The translations under genes and the position numbers were made by a program. A model generated the notes under the pieces. The model made no database searches. It was given only the letters and a program-made list of their open reading frames with translations, and had not been told where the DNA came from. DNA of 64,000 nucleotides from an uncultured Clostridia bacterium (lineage in GTDB: Bacteria; Bacillota; Clostridia; Oscillospirales; Oscillospiraceae): contig CAMFBN010000005.1 in the NCBI GenBank assembly GCA_945948535.1, forward strand, positions 1-64,000. Reading direction: 5' to 3'. Position 1 is the first letter of the stretch. Each line of letters starts with the position of its first letter. Below, one piece after another: positions 1 through 8,407 of this stretch.

Positions 1-82
1 ACTCAATCTTTGAAGGTGTGGCCTTTAGCCTTATGTCATTATCTTAATGGCATTGCAGCGCAGGCTGCCCCCTTTATGATAT

Positions 83-1252
83 TCAGGCGTGATCCTCCAG
101 CCAGCGCTTGGCGCAGTGCGTCAGGAAGGCCGCACCGTTGGGACATACATCCTCGTTGAACATTGCCTTTGGATTGTGGGCGGGATAGTCTCCCCGATCA
201 TCGGGATATCCGGAGGACAGGTAGATAAACGCACTGGGAATCTTTTCTGCCACAATGGAAAAGTCCTCAGAAGCGCTGGCGGTGACATTGGGATAGAAAG
301 CCATATTGGGAACCGGAAGCTCCTTCATATAGCCGATGACAGACTCCACAAGGTCGTGGTCGCAGATCAGGGGAGGAACCTGAGAAATCCATTCGATTGC
401 CACCGTACCGCCGTAGACTGCCGCAGTTTTTTCCGCCACTTCCCTGATGCGCCGCACCAGCTTGTCCCGGGACTCCCGGTTGTTGGTACGCAGGGTGCCC
501 TGCAAAACCGCCTCATCGGGAATAATATTGGCGGCGGAACCGGCGCTGAACTGACCGATGGTCAGCACACAGGCATGGGTGGGGTCGGCCTCTCTCGCAA
601 TCAGCTCCTGCAAGGCCAGATGGATGTGGACGCCGATGTTGATTGGGTCAACGGCGGTGTGGGGGTAGGCGCCGTGACCGCCCTGACCGTAGATGGTGAT
701 ACGGAAGCCGTCCACGGAGAACATCATGGTGCCGGTGCTGTTGTACATTACGAGCCCCACGGGCATCTTGCCGGGGGAGACGTGGAAGGCAAGGGCGGCG
801 TCCACGCCGTCCAGAATGCCGTTTGCGATCATATCCCGGCTGCCCTCGAAGGTCTCCTCGGCGGGCTGGAACATGAAGCGGACGGTGCCCTTCAGCTCGC
901 TTTCCCGCTGCTTGAGCATTTTTGCGGCGGTCAGCAGCATGGCGGCGTGAAAATCATGGCCGCAGGTGTGGGCCTCCGTGCCGGTGGGGCAGGCGAAGGG
1001 TTCTCCGCTGAGCTCCGGCATGGGCAGGGCGTCCATGTCCGCCCGGAGCAGCAGCGTTTTACCGCCGGAGCCCAGCTGGGCGGTGACGCCGTGTCCGCAC
1101 TTCCGGGGCTGAAGCCCGGCTTTCGTCAGCTCCTGCATCACATAGTCCACGGCCTTGGGCATTTCCAGCCCTATCTCGGCGTTTTGGTGGAAGAACCGGC
1201 GGTGGGCCACGGTTTCTTCCTTTAATTGCAATGCCTGTTCATATTCATTCAT
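83..1252 (-). CDS. M20-family metallo-amidohydrolase (389 aa)
   Basis: Cytosolic zinc-dependent amidohydrolase of the M20D group (hippurate hydrolase, IAA-amino acid hydrolase, N-acetyl-diaminopimelate deacetylase relatives), which cleaves an N-acyl group from an amino acid or similar amide. Metal-ligand motifs are visible in order: ADMDALPM, HTCGHDFH, then the PAEE pair. A Gly-His rich dimerisation segment (GQGGHGAYPH) follows. Length is normal for the family. The open frame extends further upstream, but ATG at 1252 is preceded by AGGAGG (1261-1266) at ideal spacing and matches the usual N-terminus (MNEYEQ). It is a single gene, divergent from trkA. Substrate cannot be told from sequence, and there are no biosynthetic neighbours to guide it. 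Confidence 0.9.
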   Translation of the reverse strand: MNEYEQALQLKEETVAHRRFFHQNAEIGLEMPKAVDYVMQELTKAGLQPRKCGHGVTAQLGSGGKTLLLRADMDALPMPELSGEPFACPTGTEAHTCGHDFHAAMLLTAAKMLKQRESELKGTVRFMFQPAEETFEGSRDMIANGILDGVDAALAFHVSPGKMPVGLVMYNSTGTMMFSVDGFRITIYGQGGHGAYPHTAVDPINIGVHIHLALQELIAREADPTHACVLTIGQFSAGSAANIIPDEAVLQGTLRTNNRESRDKLVRRIREVAEKTAAVYGGTVAIEWISQVPPLICDHDLVESVIGYMKELPVPNMAFYPNVTASASEDFSIVAEKIPSAFIYLSSGYPDDRGDYPAHNPKAMFNEDVCPNGAAFLTHCAKRWLEDHA

Positions 1253-1295
1253 GCAAAATACCTCCTGGTTCCGATGGGTCAATTCTCTGACACTC

Positions 1296-1324
1296 AGAAT
1301 ACACAGTTTCTGGCAATAAGTCAA
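1296..1324 (-). promoter_or_regulatory. Promoter of the M20 amidohydrolase gene
   Basis: On the minus strand TTGACT (1319-1324) and TATTCT (1296-1301) are separated by 17 bases, a good sigma-A pair. It lies about 45 bases before the start codon. Confidence 0.6.
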
Positions 1325-1415
1325 GAATTTACCATACAATTGATAAAATGATAAGGAATTCTTAATGAACCGTACATAATTTGTTTTGCCATCGTTTATA
1401 TTCCCGCAATAATTG

Positions 1416-1545
1416 CGCTTTATCCTATAACCATGAAAGGCGGCGGAAGCCGTGAGCCGCTTGCCTTTCATTCGTACAGACCCTCTTTTCTACCTCTCTT
1501 CTTTCCAAACGGAGGAGCCCGCCGCTTTCAAAGCGGCGGGCTTTT
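1416..1545 (+). ncRNA. Possible short transcript ending in a strong terminator (function unknown)
   Basis: A plus-strand intrinsic terminator (1517-1545, arms GCCCGCCGCTTT / AAAGCGGCGGGC, then TTTT) stands where no plus-strand gene precedes it. A second hairpin lies just upstream (about 1435-1469, closing arms GAAAGGC / GCCTTTC), with a pyrimidine-rich linker between them. A weak -10-like TATAAC is near 1415. The arrangement suits a small RNA or an orphan leader. No known riboswitch class was recognised, and the ktr-associated ydaO/c-di-AMP motif was looked for and not seen. Confidence 0.3.
1517..1545 (+). terminator. Intrinsic terminator upstream of trkA
   Basis: A 12-bp GC-rich stem with a minimal loop is followed directly by TTTT. 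It insulates trkA from anything transcribed in the 1253-1516 intergenic stretch. Confidence 0.7.
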
Positions 1546-1548
1546 CTG

Positions 1549-1591
1549 TGCGCAAAAAATAGTTGTTTTTTGCGCAGATCAATGATACAAT
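1549..1591 (+). promoter_or_regulatory. trkA promoter with overlapping inverted repeat
   Basis: TTGTTT (1563-1568) and TACAAT (1586-1591) are spaced by 17 bases. The -35 element lies inside a perfect 11-bp inverted repeat, TGCGCAAAAAA / TTTTTTGCGCA with a 6-base centre (1549-1576). The repeat could be an operator, or a hairpin with a T-rich arm. Promoter assignment is reasonable; the operator role is inference. Confidence 0.5.
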
Positions 1592-1630
1592 AGCCGGAAG
1601 TACGGAAATTCTTCAGAATCGGGGGTTGTT

Positions 1631-2989
1631 ATGAACATAATCATTGCCGGTAACGGAAAGGTTGGCTCTACGCTGACGCGGCTGCTGTCCGCGGAGGGCC
1701 ATGACGTTACGCTGATTGATACCGATGCCCATGTCCTCGAGGAATCTCAGGAGCAGTACGATGTTATGGCGATTTCCGGTAACTGCGCGTCCATGAACAT
1801 TCTGCAGCAGGCCGGTGTCCGGGAGGCAGAGCTGCTGATTGCGGCGACAAACGCTGATGCCATCAACCTGCTTTGCTGCACCACAGCCCACTGTCTCAAC
1901 CCGAAGCTGCACACCATCGCCAGAATCCGGGACCCGGAGTATACTGAGCAGATCTACGCCATGAAAGATGTGTTCGGCCTGTCCATGACCATCAATCCGG
2001 AAAAGCAGGCGGCTCAGGAGATTGCCCACCTGCTGCAATACCCCGGCTTCCTCAAGCGGGATACCTTTGCCAAAGGCCGCACGGAGATCGTGGAGCTGCG
2101 GATTGACGCATCCAGCAAGCTGTGCAATGTGGCGCTCAGCGATATGAACAGCGTTGCGGGCTGCCGGGTGCTGGTCTGCGCGGTTCTGCGAAACGGCGCG
2201 GCCATTGCGCCCAACGGCAATTTTGTCCTCCGGGAAGGCGACCGCATTTTCGTGACCGCCCCGGCTCAGAATCTGACGACTCTGCTGCGCAATCTGGGCA
2301 TTATTACCCGCCGGGTGCGCCGGGTCATGCTCTGCGGCGGCGGGCGGGTCAGCTTCTACCTGGCAGCCATGCTGGACAGACACGGCATTGCCGTTCAGCT
2401 CATTGAAAAGGACTACGGGCGCTGCCAGGAGCTTTCCGCCCTGCTGCCCAATGTGACCGTGCTTCACGGCGACAGCACGGACCACCTGCTGCTGGAGAGC
2501 GAGGGCCTGTCCAAGGTGGACGCGCTGGTAAGCCTGACCGGTATTGATGAACTGAATATGATTATCTCTCTGTATGCCCAGAGCAGGGGAGTGCCACAGG
2601 TGATTACCAAGCTGAGCCGTATGGAGAACCATGCCATGATCGACGCGCTGGCGTTGGGAAGCGTGGTCTGCCCCAAGGAGCTGTGCTGCAACAACATTGC
2701 CCGGTATGTGCGCGCCATGCAGAATCAGACCGGCGCGGCGGTAAGTGTGCACATGATTGCTCACGGACAGGCGGAGGCAGTGGAATTTCAGGTGGATGAG
2801 ACGACGCTGCACTGTGATACGCCCCTGAAGAATCTCAAGCTCAAAGACAATGTGCTGCTGGTCAGCATCACCCACGGTTCCCACACGGAGATTCCCGGCG
2901 GTGATTCCTCCTTCACCTGGGGAGACACCATCGTGGTGGTCACCAGCGGTCAGGGTACGCTTCGCCAGCTGAACGACATTTTTGCGTGA
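1631..2989 (+). CDS. trkA: Trk potassium uptake system regulatory subunit TrkA (452 aa)
   Basis: Cytoplasmic NAD(H)-binding gating subunit of the Trk/Ktr potassium importer. The protein shows the long TrkA architecture: two RCK/Rossmann halves, the first opening with the nucleotide-binding glycines GNGKVGS at residues 7-13 and the second with CGGGRVSFYLA near residue 235, each followed by a TrkA-C-like segment. Start ATG is 7 bases after a GGGGG ribosome site. The TrkH channel gene follows after 10 bases, so the two form one operon and the protein pairs with the next gene product at the membrane. Confidence 0.95.
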   Translation: MNIIIAGNGKVGSTLTRLLSAEGHDVTLIDTDAHVLEESQEQYDVMAISGNCASMNILQQAGVREAELLIAATNADAINLLCCTTAHCLNPKLHTIARIRDPEYTEQIYAMKDVFGLSMTINPEKQAAQEIAHLLQYPGFLKRDTFAKGRTEIVELRIDASSKLCNVALSDMNSVAGCRVLVCAVLRNGAAIAPNGNFVLREGDRIFVTAPAQNLTTLLRNLGIITRRVRRVMLCGGGRVSFYLAAMLDRHGIAVQLIEKDYGRCQELSALLPNVTVLHGDSTDHLLLESEGLSKVDALVSLTGIDELNMIISLYAQSRGVPQVITKLSRMENHAMIDALALGSVVCPKELCCNNIARYVRAMQNQTGAAVSVHMIAHGQAEAVEFQVDETTLHCDTPLKNLKLKDNVLLVSITHGSHTEIPGGDSSFTWGDTIVVVTSGQGTLRQLNDIFA

Positions 2990-2999
2990 AGGATTTGCC

Positions 3000-4454
3000 A
3001 TGAATTACAAAATGATGGGGCGGTTTGTTGCCCAGATTCTGACAATCGGCGCTGTGTTTATGCTTCCGGCGCTTTTCATCAGCCTGTATTACCGGGAAGA
3101 CAGGGCGGTATATGGCTTTCTGCTCACGCTGGGTATTTTTGCCGTAGTCATTGGCCTGCTGCAGTTGACCTGCCGCAGCGCGCCCAGCGCCTTCTACGCA
3201 AGGGAGGGCCTGGTCTGTGTGGGCGTCAGCTGGATTGTATTGAGCCTGCTGAGCTGCCTGCCCTTCTACTTTTCCCGGGAGATTCCCAAATTCATTGACG
3301 CGTTTTTTGAGATTGTGTCCGGTTTTACCACCACGGGCGCGTCCATCCTGCTGGAGGTGGAGTCCCTTTCCTGGGGTATTCTGTACTGGCGCAGCTTCAG
3401 CCACTGGCTGGGCGGCATGGGCGTGCTGGTGTTTTTACTGGCCTTCGCGCCGGGCAACGGCAAGGGACAGGGCTTTACCATGCACCTGCTGCGGGCGGAA
3501 AGCCCCGGCCCCAACGTGGGCAAGCTGGTTCCCAAAATGCGGAAAACCGCGGTAATTCTGTACATCCTGTACCTGATTCTGACCATAGCCAACATTATTT
3601 TCCTTGTCATCGGGAAGATGCCCCTGCTGGAAGCGGTCTGTACCGCCTTCGGCACCGCCGGCACCGGCGGCTTCGGCGTGAAAAACGACTCCCTCGCCGG
3701 CTATTCTCCCTATATTCAGAATGTGACCACGGTGTTTATGGCGCTGTTCGGCGTGAACTTCAGTTGCTACTATCTGCTGATGCTGGGCAATTTCAAAAGC
3801 GTCTTCAAGGATGAAGAGCTTCGCCTGTATGTGGGAATTATGCTGGGCAGCATTCTGCTCATCACCCTGAACCTGCGGGGTTTTTATTCCACGATCGGCG
3901 AGACCATCCGCCATGCGGCGTTTCAGGTTTCTTCCATCATGACGACCACGGGCTTTGCCACCACGGATTTTGGACAGTGGCCTGCCTTTTCCCAGAGCCT
4001 TCTGCTTCTGCTCATGGTGATCGGTGCCTGTGCCGGCTCTACCGGCGGCGGCCTGAAATGCGCCCGGGCGCTGCTGCTGTTTAAGATTCTGCGGCGCAAT
4101 ATCCATCAGGTGCTCCACCACCGCCGGGTGCAGTCCATTCGCATCAACGGGCAGGTGATGGACGAGAAGGTGCTGGACAGCGCCAACGCTTACCTGTCCG
4201 CTTATATGATTATTCTGCTTTTGAGTTTTGTGGTCATATCTTTGGACGGCTTTTCCATCGGGACGAATTTCAGCGCGGTGCTGGCCTGCTTCAATAATAT
4301 CGGCCCCGGTTTGGAGGCCGTAGGCCCCACCTGCAATTACGCCGCCTACAGCGTGACTTCCAAGCTGGTGCTGATTCTGGATATGCTGGCAGGCAGACTG
4401 GAAATTTTCCCAATTCTGGTTCTGTTCTCCCGCAGCACCTGGAAACAGCATTGA
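3000..4454 (+). CDS. trkH: Trk potassium uptake system channel subunit TrkH (484 aa)
   Basis: Polytopic membrane protein of the TrkH/KtrB family that forms the potassium-conducting pore. Pore-loop signatures are visible: SGFTTTGAS near residue 105, a GTAGTGGFG loop near 220, SIMTTTGFATTDFG near 315, and the fourth FNNIGPGLEAVG near 425. The start was set at ATG 3000, which has GAAGGA at 2988-2993. A TTG 18 bases upstream overlaps the trkA stop and has no ribosome site. It partners the TrkA subunit encoded immediately before it. A strong terminator follows at 4470-4500. Confidence 0.95.
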   Translation: MNYKMMGRFVAQILTIGAVFMLPALFISLYYREDRAVYGFLLTLGIFAVVIGLLQLTCRSAPSAFYAREGLVCVGVSWIVLSLLSCLPFYFSREIPKFIDAFFEIVSGFTTTGASILLEVESLSWGILYWRSFSHWLGGMGVLVFLLAFAPGNGKGQGFTMHLLRAESPGPNVGKLVPKMRKTAVILYILYLILTIANIIFLVIGKMPLLEAVCTAFGTAGTGGFGVKNDSLAGYSPYIQNVTTVFMALFGVNFSCYYLLMLGNFKSVFKDEELRLYVGIMLGSILLITLNLRGFYSTIGETIRHAAFQVSSIMTTTGFATTDFGQWPAFSQSLLLLLMVIGACAGSTGGGLKCARALLLFKILRRNIHQVLHHRRVQSIRINGQVMDEKVLDSANAYLSAYMIILLLSFVVISLDGFSIGTNFSAVLACFNNIGPGLEAVGPTCNYAAYSVTSKLVLILDMLAGRLEIFPILVLFSRSTWKQH

Positions 4455-4469
4455 AGAGATACAATTACT

Positions 4470-4500
4470 GCCCGGTTTCCAGCAAACCGGGCGGTTTTTA
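4470..4500 (+). terminator. Terminator of the trkAH operon
   Basis: Stem GCCCGGTTT / AAACCGGGC with loop CCAGC, followed by GGTTTTT, 16 bases after the trkH stop. From 4501 to about 4660 nothing else is recognised. Confidence 0.85.
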
Positions 4501-4661
4501 TGCTGAACCGGGAGCGGATTGCCGGACCGCGTTCCATTCATGTCCGCAAAGAAACCCGCGCTGTGCCCGGTAAGCGCCCTTTTTTGTCAAATTAAATTAG
4601 CGAATGCTAACTAAATCAAGAGAAATAAGGATAATTTACTGAAAAAAAGCATGGGAAATAC

Positions 4662-4691
4662 TGGACATTTGTATGGTGTGTATGATATAAT
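4662..4691 (+). promoter_or_regulatory. Promoter of the methylene-THF reductase operon
   Basis: TGGACA (4662-4667) and a perfect TATAAT (4686-4691) with 18-base spacing. The -10 is extended (TG at 4683-4684). The start site would be near 4698, just before an inverted repeat at 4704-4719. Confidence 0.75.
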
Positions 4692-4703
4692 CCATTCTGT
4701 AAT

Positions 4704-4719
4704 CGTTTGCACGCAAACG
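4704..4719 (+). promoter_or_regulatory. Operator-like inverted repeat downstream of the MTHFR promoter
   Basis: CGTTTGC-AC-GCAAACG is a perfect 7-bp inverted repeat placed a few bases after the predicted transcription start, a classic repressor position. The half-sites resemble those of LacI-family sites, but in everted orientation compared with PurR boxes. No regulator is encoded nearby. Confidence 0.4.
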
Positions 4720-4749
4720 AAGAACAAAAGGATAAGAAGGTGATATTTG

Positions 4750-6720
4750 GTGGATTATACCAAGTATGTGTTAAAGAGCAAAGAAGAACTGGAAGGCTTG
4801 CTCGCAGGGAAGGATAACTTCTTTGTGGTTGCCTGCAACAAGTGCTTCAAAGAGTTCAACACAACCGAAGAGCCGGAAGTAGCGGCGATTGCTGCCATTG
4901 CTCAGGAACAGGGAAAAACCATCACCGGAACCGCAAAGCTGGATTTCCTCTGCAACAAGGTGCAGACCGAAAAGAAGCTGGCGGGAATCGTGCCGGAGGG
5001 CACCGAGAATGTGGTGGTCATTTCCTGCGGTCTCGGCGTGCAGACTGTGGCGGATCTTCAGAGCGTTCCCGTCTTTACGGCGACCAACTCCCTGAACTAC
5101 ATCGGACATCACGGCATGGCCCTGACGAAGAAGACCTGCGGTGCCTGTGCCCAGTGCTACCTGAACGTCACCGGCGGCATCTGCCCCATTGTGGACTGCA
5201 CCAAGAGTCTGGTCAACGGCCAGTGCGGCGGTGCCAAGGACGGCAAGTGCGAAATCGATCCCAAGAAGGACTGCGCCTGGGAGAAGATCTATCAGCGTCT
5301 GGAAAAGCAGGGCAGGACCAAAGAATTCCTGGATCAGCCCGTTCAGCTGCGGGACTACTCCGTAAATGACGTGGAAACCATCAAGGCCTATGTGGCCGAG
5401 GCCCGTGCCAAGCGCTACGAGGGCTTCTACGGCGGCGTCCATCCCACCGAGAACAAAGAATACACCGAGCATCTGGCTCTTCAGAAGTTCCCTGAGCCGG
5501 ATACCGTCATCATCCCCCTGGCAATGCACATCGGTGCCCCCGCGAACCCCGTGGTTCAGCCCGGCGACACCGTGAAGGTCGGTCAGCTCATCGGTGAGCA
5601 GGCGGGCTTCATCAGCGCCCCCGTCCACTCCAGTGTCAGCGGCACCGTTATCGCCGTGGAGCCTCATACCCATCCCAACAAGGGCCCCGGCATCATGAGT
5701 GTTGTCATCAAGAATGACGGCAAGAACACCCTCCACGAGTCTGTCGTTCCTAACAAGCCTCTTGAGGAGCTTACCCCCGACGAGATCGTTGAGATCGTCA
5801 AGGAGAAGGGCATCGTCGGCATGGGCGGCGCAACCTTCCCAACCTACGTCAAGCTGAAGCCCGGCAAGCCCATCGACGCCGTTCTGATCAACGGCTCCGA
5901 GTGTGAGCCTTACCTGACTGCTGACCATCGGGTCATGCTGGAGTACGCCGACGACATTGTCTTCGGCCTGCGGGCCATGATGAAGGCCGTCAGCGCTCCC
6001 GAGGGCGTGATTCTCATTGAGGACAACAAGCCCGATGCCCTTGCGCTGATGGAAGAAAAGGTCGCTCCTTACGACAATATCCGCGTCTGCGCCGCTAGAA
6101 CGCAGTACCCCGAGGGCGCTGAGAAGATGCTCATTAAGAAGGTCATGGGCCGTCAGGTTCCCAGCGGCAAGCTGCCCGCCGACGTGGGCTGCGTGGTGAG
6201 CAACACCTCCACCGCCAAGGCCATCTCCGACGCCATCCAGAAGGGTATGCCTCTGGTGGAGCGTGTGGTTTCCGTCACCGGCGAGTTCATCGCCAAGCCC
6301 GGCAACTACATGGTGAAGCTGGGCACCAACGTGCAGGAGATCATCGATCACTGCGGCGGCATCACCGGCGACGACGTGGTGCTGAAGATGGGCGGCCCCA
6401 TGATGGGCGCTCCCATTAAGGACACCAATGTGCCCATCATCAAGGGCTGCAACGGTATCATTGCCATTGCCGCCGACCACACCGAGGAGAAGGAATGCAT
6501 CAAGTGCGGCCGCTGCGTGGACGTGTGCCCCATGGAGCTTCAGCCGCTGGATATCTACAAGTACGCCCAGCTGGGTGACACCGACACCCTGCTGAAGCTG
6601 AACGTCATGGACTGCTTCTCCTGCAAGTGCTGTGAGTACATCTGCTCGTCCAAGATTCCTCTGGTGTCCAAGATCAACGCCGCCAAGGGCATGATCGCGC
6701 CTCTGCTGAAGAAGAAATAA
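4750..6720 (+). CDS. Fused MetV-like / RnfC2-like iron-sulfur flavoprotein subunit of methylene-THF reductase (656 aa)
   Basis: Two-part protein. Residues 1 to about 205 form a Cys-rich MetV-type domain (methylene-THF reductase C-terminal family), with an early CNKC and a cluster around CGACAQCYLN, CPIVDC and CGGAKDGKCE. From about 230 to the end it is RnfC-like: a barrel-sandwich segment (QPGDTVKVGQLIG), the nucleotide/flavin loop GMGGATFP with NGSECEPYLTADHR, and two CxxCxxCxxxC ferredoxin motifs near 583-594 and 622-633. In Acetobacterium a separate RnfC2 feeds NADH electrons to MetV-MetF; here RnfC2 and a second MetV copy are one chain. GTG 4750 suits the AGGTGAT ribosome site (4738-4744); TTG 4747 is the alternative. 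It is first in an operon with metV and metF. Confidence 0.85.
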   Translation: MDYTKYVLKSKEELEGLLAGKDNFFVVACNKCFKEFNTTEEPEVAAIAAIAQEQGKTITGTAKLDFLCNKVQTEKKLAGIVPEGTENVVVISCGLGVQTVADLQSVPVFTATNSLNYIGHHGMALTKKTCGACAQCYLNVTGGICPIVDCTKSLVNGQCGGAKDGKCEIDPKKDCAWEKIYQRLEKQGRTKEFLDQPVQLRDYSVNDVETIKAYVAEARAKRYEGFYGGVHPTENKEYTEHLALQKFPEPDTVIIPLAMHIGAPANPVVQPGDTVKVGQLIGEQAGFISAPVHSSVSGTVIAVEPHTHPNKGPGIMSVVIKNDGKNTLHESVVPNKPLEELTPDEIVEIVKEKGIVGMGGATFPTYVKLKPGKPIDAVLINGSECEPYLTADHRVMLEYADDIVFGLRAMMKAVSAPEGVILIEDNKPDALALMEEKVAPYDNIRVCAARTQYPEGAEKMLIKKVMGRQVPSGKLPADVGCVVSNTSTAKAISDAIQKGMPLVERVVSVTGEFIAKPGNYMVKLGTNVQEIIDHCGGITGDDVVLKMGGPMMGAPIKDTNVPIIKGCNGIIAIAADHTEEKECIKCGRCVDVCPMELQPLDIYKYAQLGDTDTLLKLNVMDCFSCKCCEYICSSKIPLVSKINAAKGMIAPLLKKK

Positions 6721-6738
6721 GGGGGATGAAGAAGACTT

Positions 6739-7374
6739 ATGTTGATTACGAAATTGAAATCTGAAGAAGCGATTGCTTCCCTGGCTTCCGGCAAGGTTTT
6801 CATCATCAACTGCCACGGCTGTAAAGAAGTTGGCTTCCCCGAGGAAGAGGCAAAGGCTCTGCAGAGGAAGCTGTCCGAGGAAGGCAAGCTCGTTGGCACC
6901 CTGACCACCGATTATGTGTGCAACCCCACCGAACTGGCTCTGCGGCTGCGCGCGCCCATGGCCAAAATTGCCGAGGCAGACGCTGTGCTGGTATTCTCCT
7001 GCGGTGTGGGTGTCCAGACCATCTCCGAGGTGCTGGAGGACAAGCCCGTCTACGCCTGCTGCGATACCATTGAACTGCCCGGCTTCCAGGGCGTGACCCC
7101 GCTGGAGTACGACTGCGGCCAGTGCGGCGAGTGCTTCCTGAACCTGACCGGCGGCATCTGCCCCATCACCGCCTGCTCCAAGAGCCTGGTGAACGGCCCC
7201 TGCGGCGGCACCAAGGACGGCAAGTGCGAGGTCAATCCCACCATGGAATGTGGCTGGGAGCGCATCTATCAGCGTCTGAAGGCCCAGGGCCGTCTGGACG
7301 TTCTGAAGTGCCCCACCCAATTGCATGATTTTAACACAGACGAGGCTACCAAGGCCGCCAAAGAATCTGAATAA
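6739..7374 (+). CDS. metV: MetV, small zinc/iron-sulfur subunit of methylene-THF reductase (211 aa)
   Basis: Stand-alone MetV-type subunit, which in acetogens binds MetF and carries electrons to its flavin. The Cys pattern (CHGC near residue 26, then CGQCGECFLN, CPITAC and CGGTKDGKCE) closely parallels the N-terminal domain of the preceding gene, even to the shared tail WERIYQRLKAQGR. The two are therefore paralogues within one operon. The ATG follows a GGGGGATGAAGA ribosome site. Gaps are 18 bases upstream and 19 bases to metF, with metF's own AGGAG ribosome site just after this stop. Confidence 0.88.
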   Translation: MLITKLKSEEAIASLASGKVFIINCHGCKEVGFPEEEAKALQRKLSEEGKLVGTLTTDYVCNPTELALRLRAPMAKIAEADAVLVFSCGVGVQTISEVLEDKPVYACCDTIELPGFQGVTPLEYDCGQCGECFLNLTGGICPITACSKSLVNGPCGGTKDGKCEVNPTMECGWERIYQRLKAQGRLDVLKCPTQLHDFNTDEATKAAKESE

Positions 7375-7393
7375 ATTAGGAGCGAATAGAATT

Positions 7394-8275
7394 ATGAGAA
7401 TTACGGAACTGTTTGATAACGGTGAATTTGTAGTTACTGCCGAGGTCGGCCCTTCCAAAGGAATTCATATTGACGGCATGGTAGAAGAGGCCAAGAAGTA
7501 CCTGTCCGGCGTCCACTTCGTCAACGTCACTGATAACCAGTCCTCTGTCATGCGTCTGGGTTCCCTCGCCACCTGTAAGGTGCTGAAGGACGCGGGCCTG
7601 AACCCCATCTTCCAGCTGACCTGCCGTGACCGGAACCGCATCGCCCTGCAGTCCGATCTGCTGAGCGCCGCCATGCTGGGCATTGACAACATCCTGTGCC
7701 TGACCGGCGACCACACCAAGCTGGGCGACCATCCTCAGGCTAAGCCCGTGTTCGATCTGGACTCCGTCTCTCTGCTGCACACTGCGAGCCTGCTGGAGAC
7801 CGGTGTGGACCTGGGCGGCAACGAGCTGGTGGGCGAGCCCCCCAAGTTTGCCAAGGGCGCCGTCGTGTCCCCCTGCTCTGACTCTGTAGACGCCCAGCTG
7901 GTGAAGATGGAGCGCAAGGTCAAGGCCGGCGCCGAGTATTTCCAGACCCAGGCTGTGTTTGAGCCTGAGAAGTTCATCAAGTTCATGGAAAAAGCCAAGC
8001 AGTTTGGCAAGCCTGTGCAGGTGGGCATCATCATTCCCAAGTCCGCCGGTATGTGCAAGTTTATGAACAAGAACGTTGCCGGTGTCCACATCCCCGATGA
8101 GCTGATTGCCGAGCTGCAGGCCGACAAGGAGAGGACCAAGGCCGGCATCACCGGCGTGGAAATCGCCGCCCGGATCATCCGGGAGTGCAAGCCCTACTGC
8201 CAGGGCGTGCACATCATGAGCTTGGGCTGGGAGTCCAAGATTCCCGCTCTGCTGGAGCAGGCAGGCCTCAAGTAA
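7394..8275 (+). CDS. metF: Methylenetetrahydrofolate reductase catalytic subunit MetF (293 aa)
   Basis: FAD-dependent TIM-barrel enzyme that interconverts 5,10-methylene-THF and 5-methyl-THF. Recognisable family segments are TAEVGPSKG near the start, VTDNQSSVMRLG, NILCLTGDH near residue 100, the GAEYFQTQAVF strand near 195, and the VGIIIPKSAG stretch near 215. The start was set at ATG 7394 (MRITELF) behind AGGAG at 7378-7382; the frame is open upstream but only overlaps metV. Third gene of the metV-rnfC2 fusion / metV / metF operon, so NADH is the probable electron donor. The reaction serves the methyl branch of the Wood-Ljungdahl pathway or methionine synthesis; other pathway genes are not in the window. 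Confidence 0.92.
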   Translation: MRITELFDNGEFVVTAEVGPSKGIHIDGMVEEAKKYLSGVHFVNVTDNQSSVMRLGSLATCKVLKDAGLNPIFQLTCRDRNRIALQSDLLSAAMLGIDNILCLTGDHTKLGDHPQAKPVFDLDSVSLLHTASLLETGVDLGGNELVGEPPKFAKGAVVSPCSDSVDAQLVKMERKVKAGAEYFQTQAVFEPEKFIKFMEKAKQFGKPVQVGIIIPKSAGMCKFMNKNVAGVHIPDELIAELQADKERTKAGITGVEIAARIIRECKPYCQGVHIMSLGWESKIPALLEQAGLK

Positions 8276-8280
8276 TCCAC

Positions 8281-8313
8281 AAAACCTCCGACCCACACGG
8301 GCCGGAGGTTTTC
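8281..8313 (+). terminator. Terminator of the methylene-THF reductase operon
   Basis: AAAACCTCCG / CGGAGGTTTT arms, with an additional CCC / GGG pairing towards the loop, begin 5 bases after the metF stop. The hairpin is nearly symmetric and could act in both directions. Confidence 0.8.
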
Positions 8314-8407
8314 AGGCTCTAGCCCAATAGGTGGGGCGGGGGAGCCTTATTGAGCACTTACGTTGAATCATAACTTTCAAACATTGAAGGCGCGAATCAA
8401 TAGAAAA

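Noticed and set aside
89..1225. Long plus-strand open frame of 378 codons
   Set aside because: It is the antisense shadow of the M20 amidohydrolase; no ribosome site, and the residue composition is His/Gly-rich as in GC-biased shadows.
1253..1630. c-di-AMP (ydaO) riboswitch before trkA
   Set aside because: Looked for because ktr genes often have one. The conserved ydaO core sequences are not present.
4771..7458. 895-codon minus-strand frame opposite the methylene-THF reductase operon
   Set aside because: It spans three well-supported genes on the other strand and has the Leu/His/Gly/Val bias of a reverse-complement frame.
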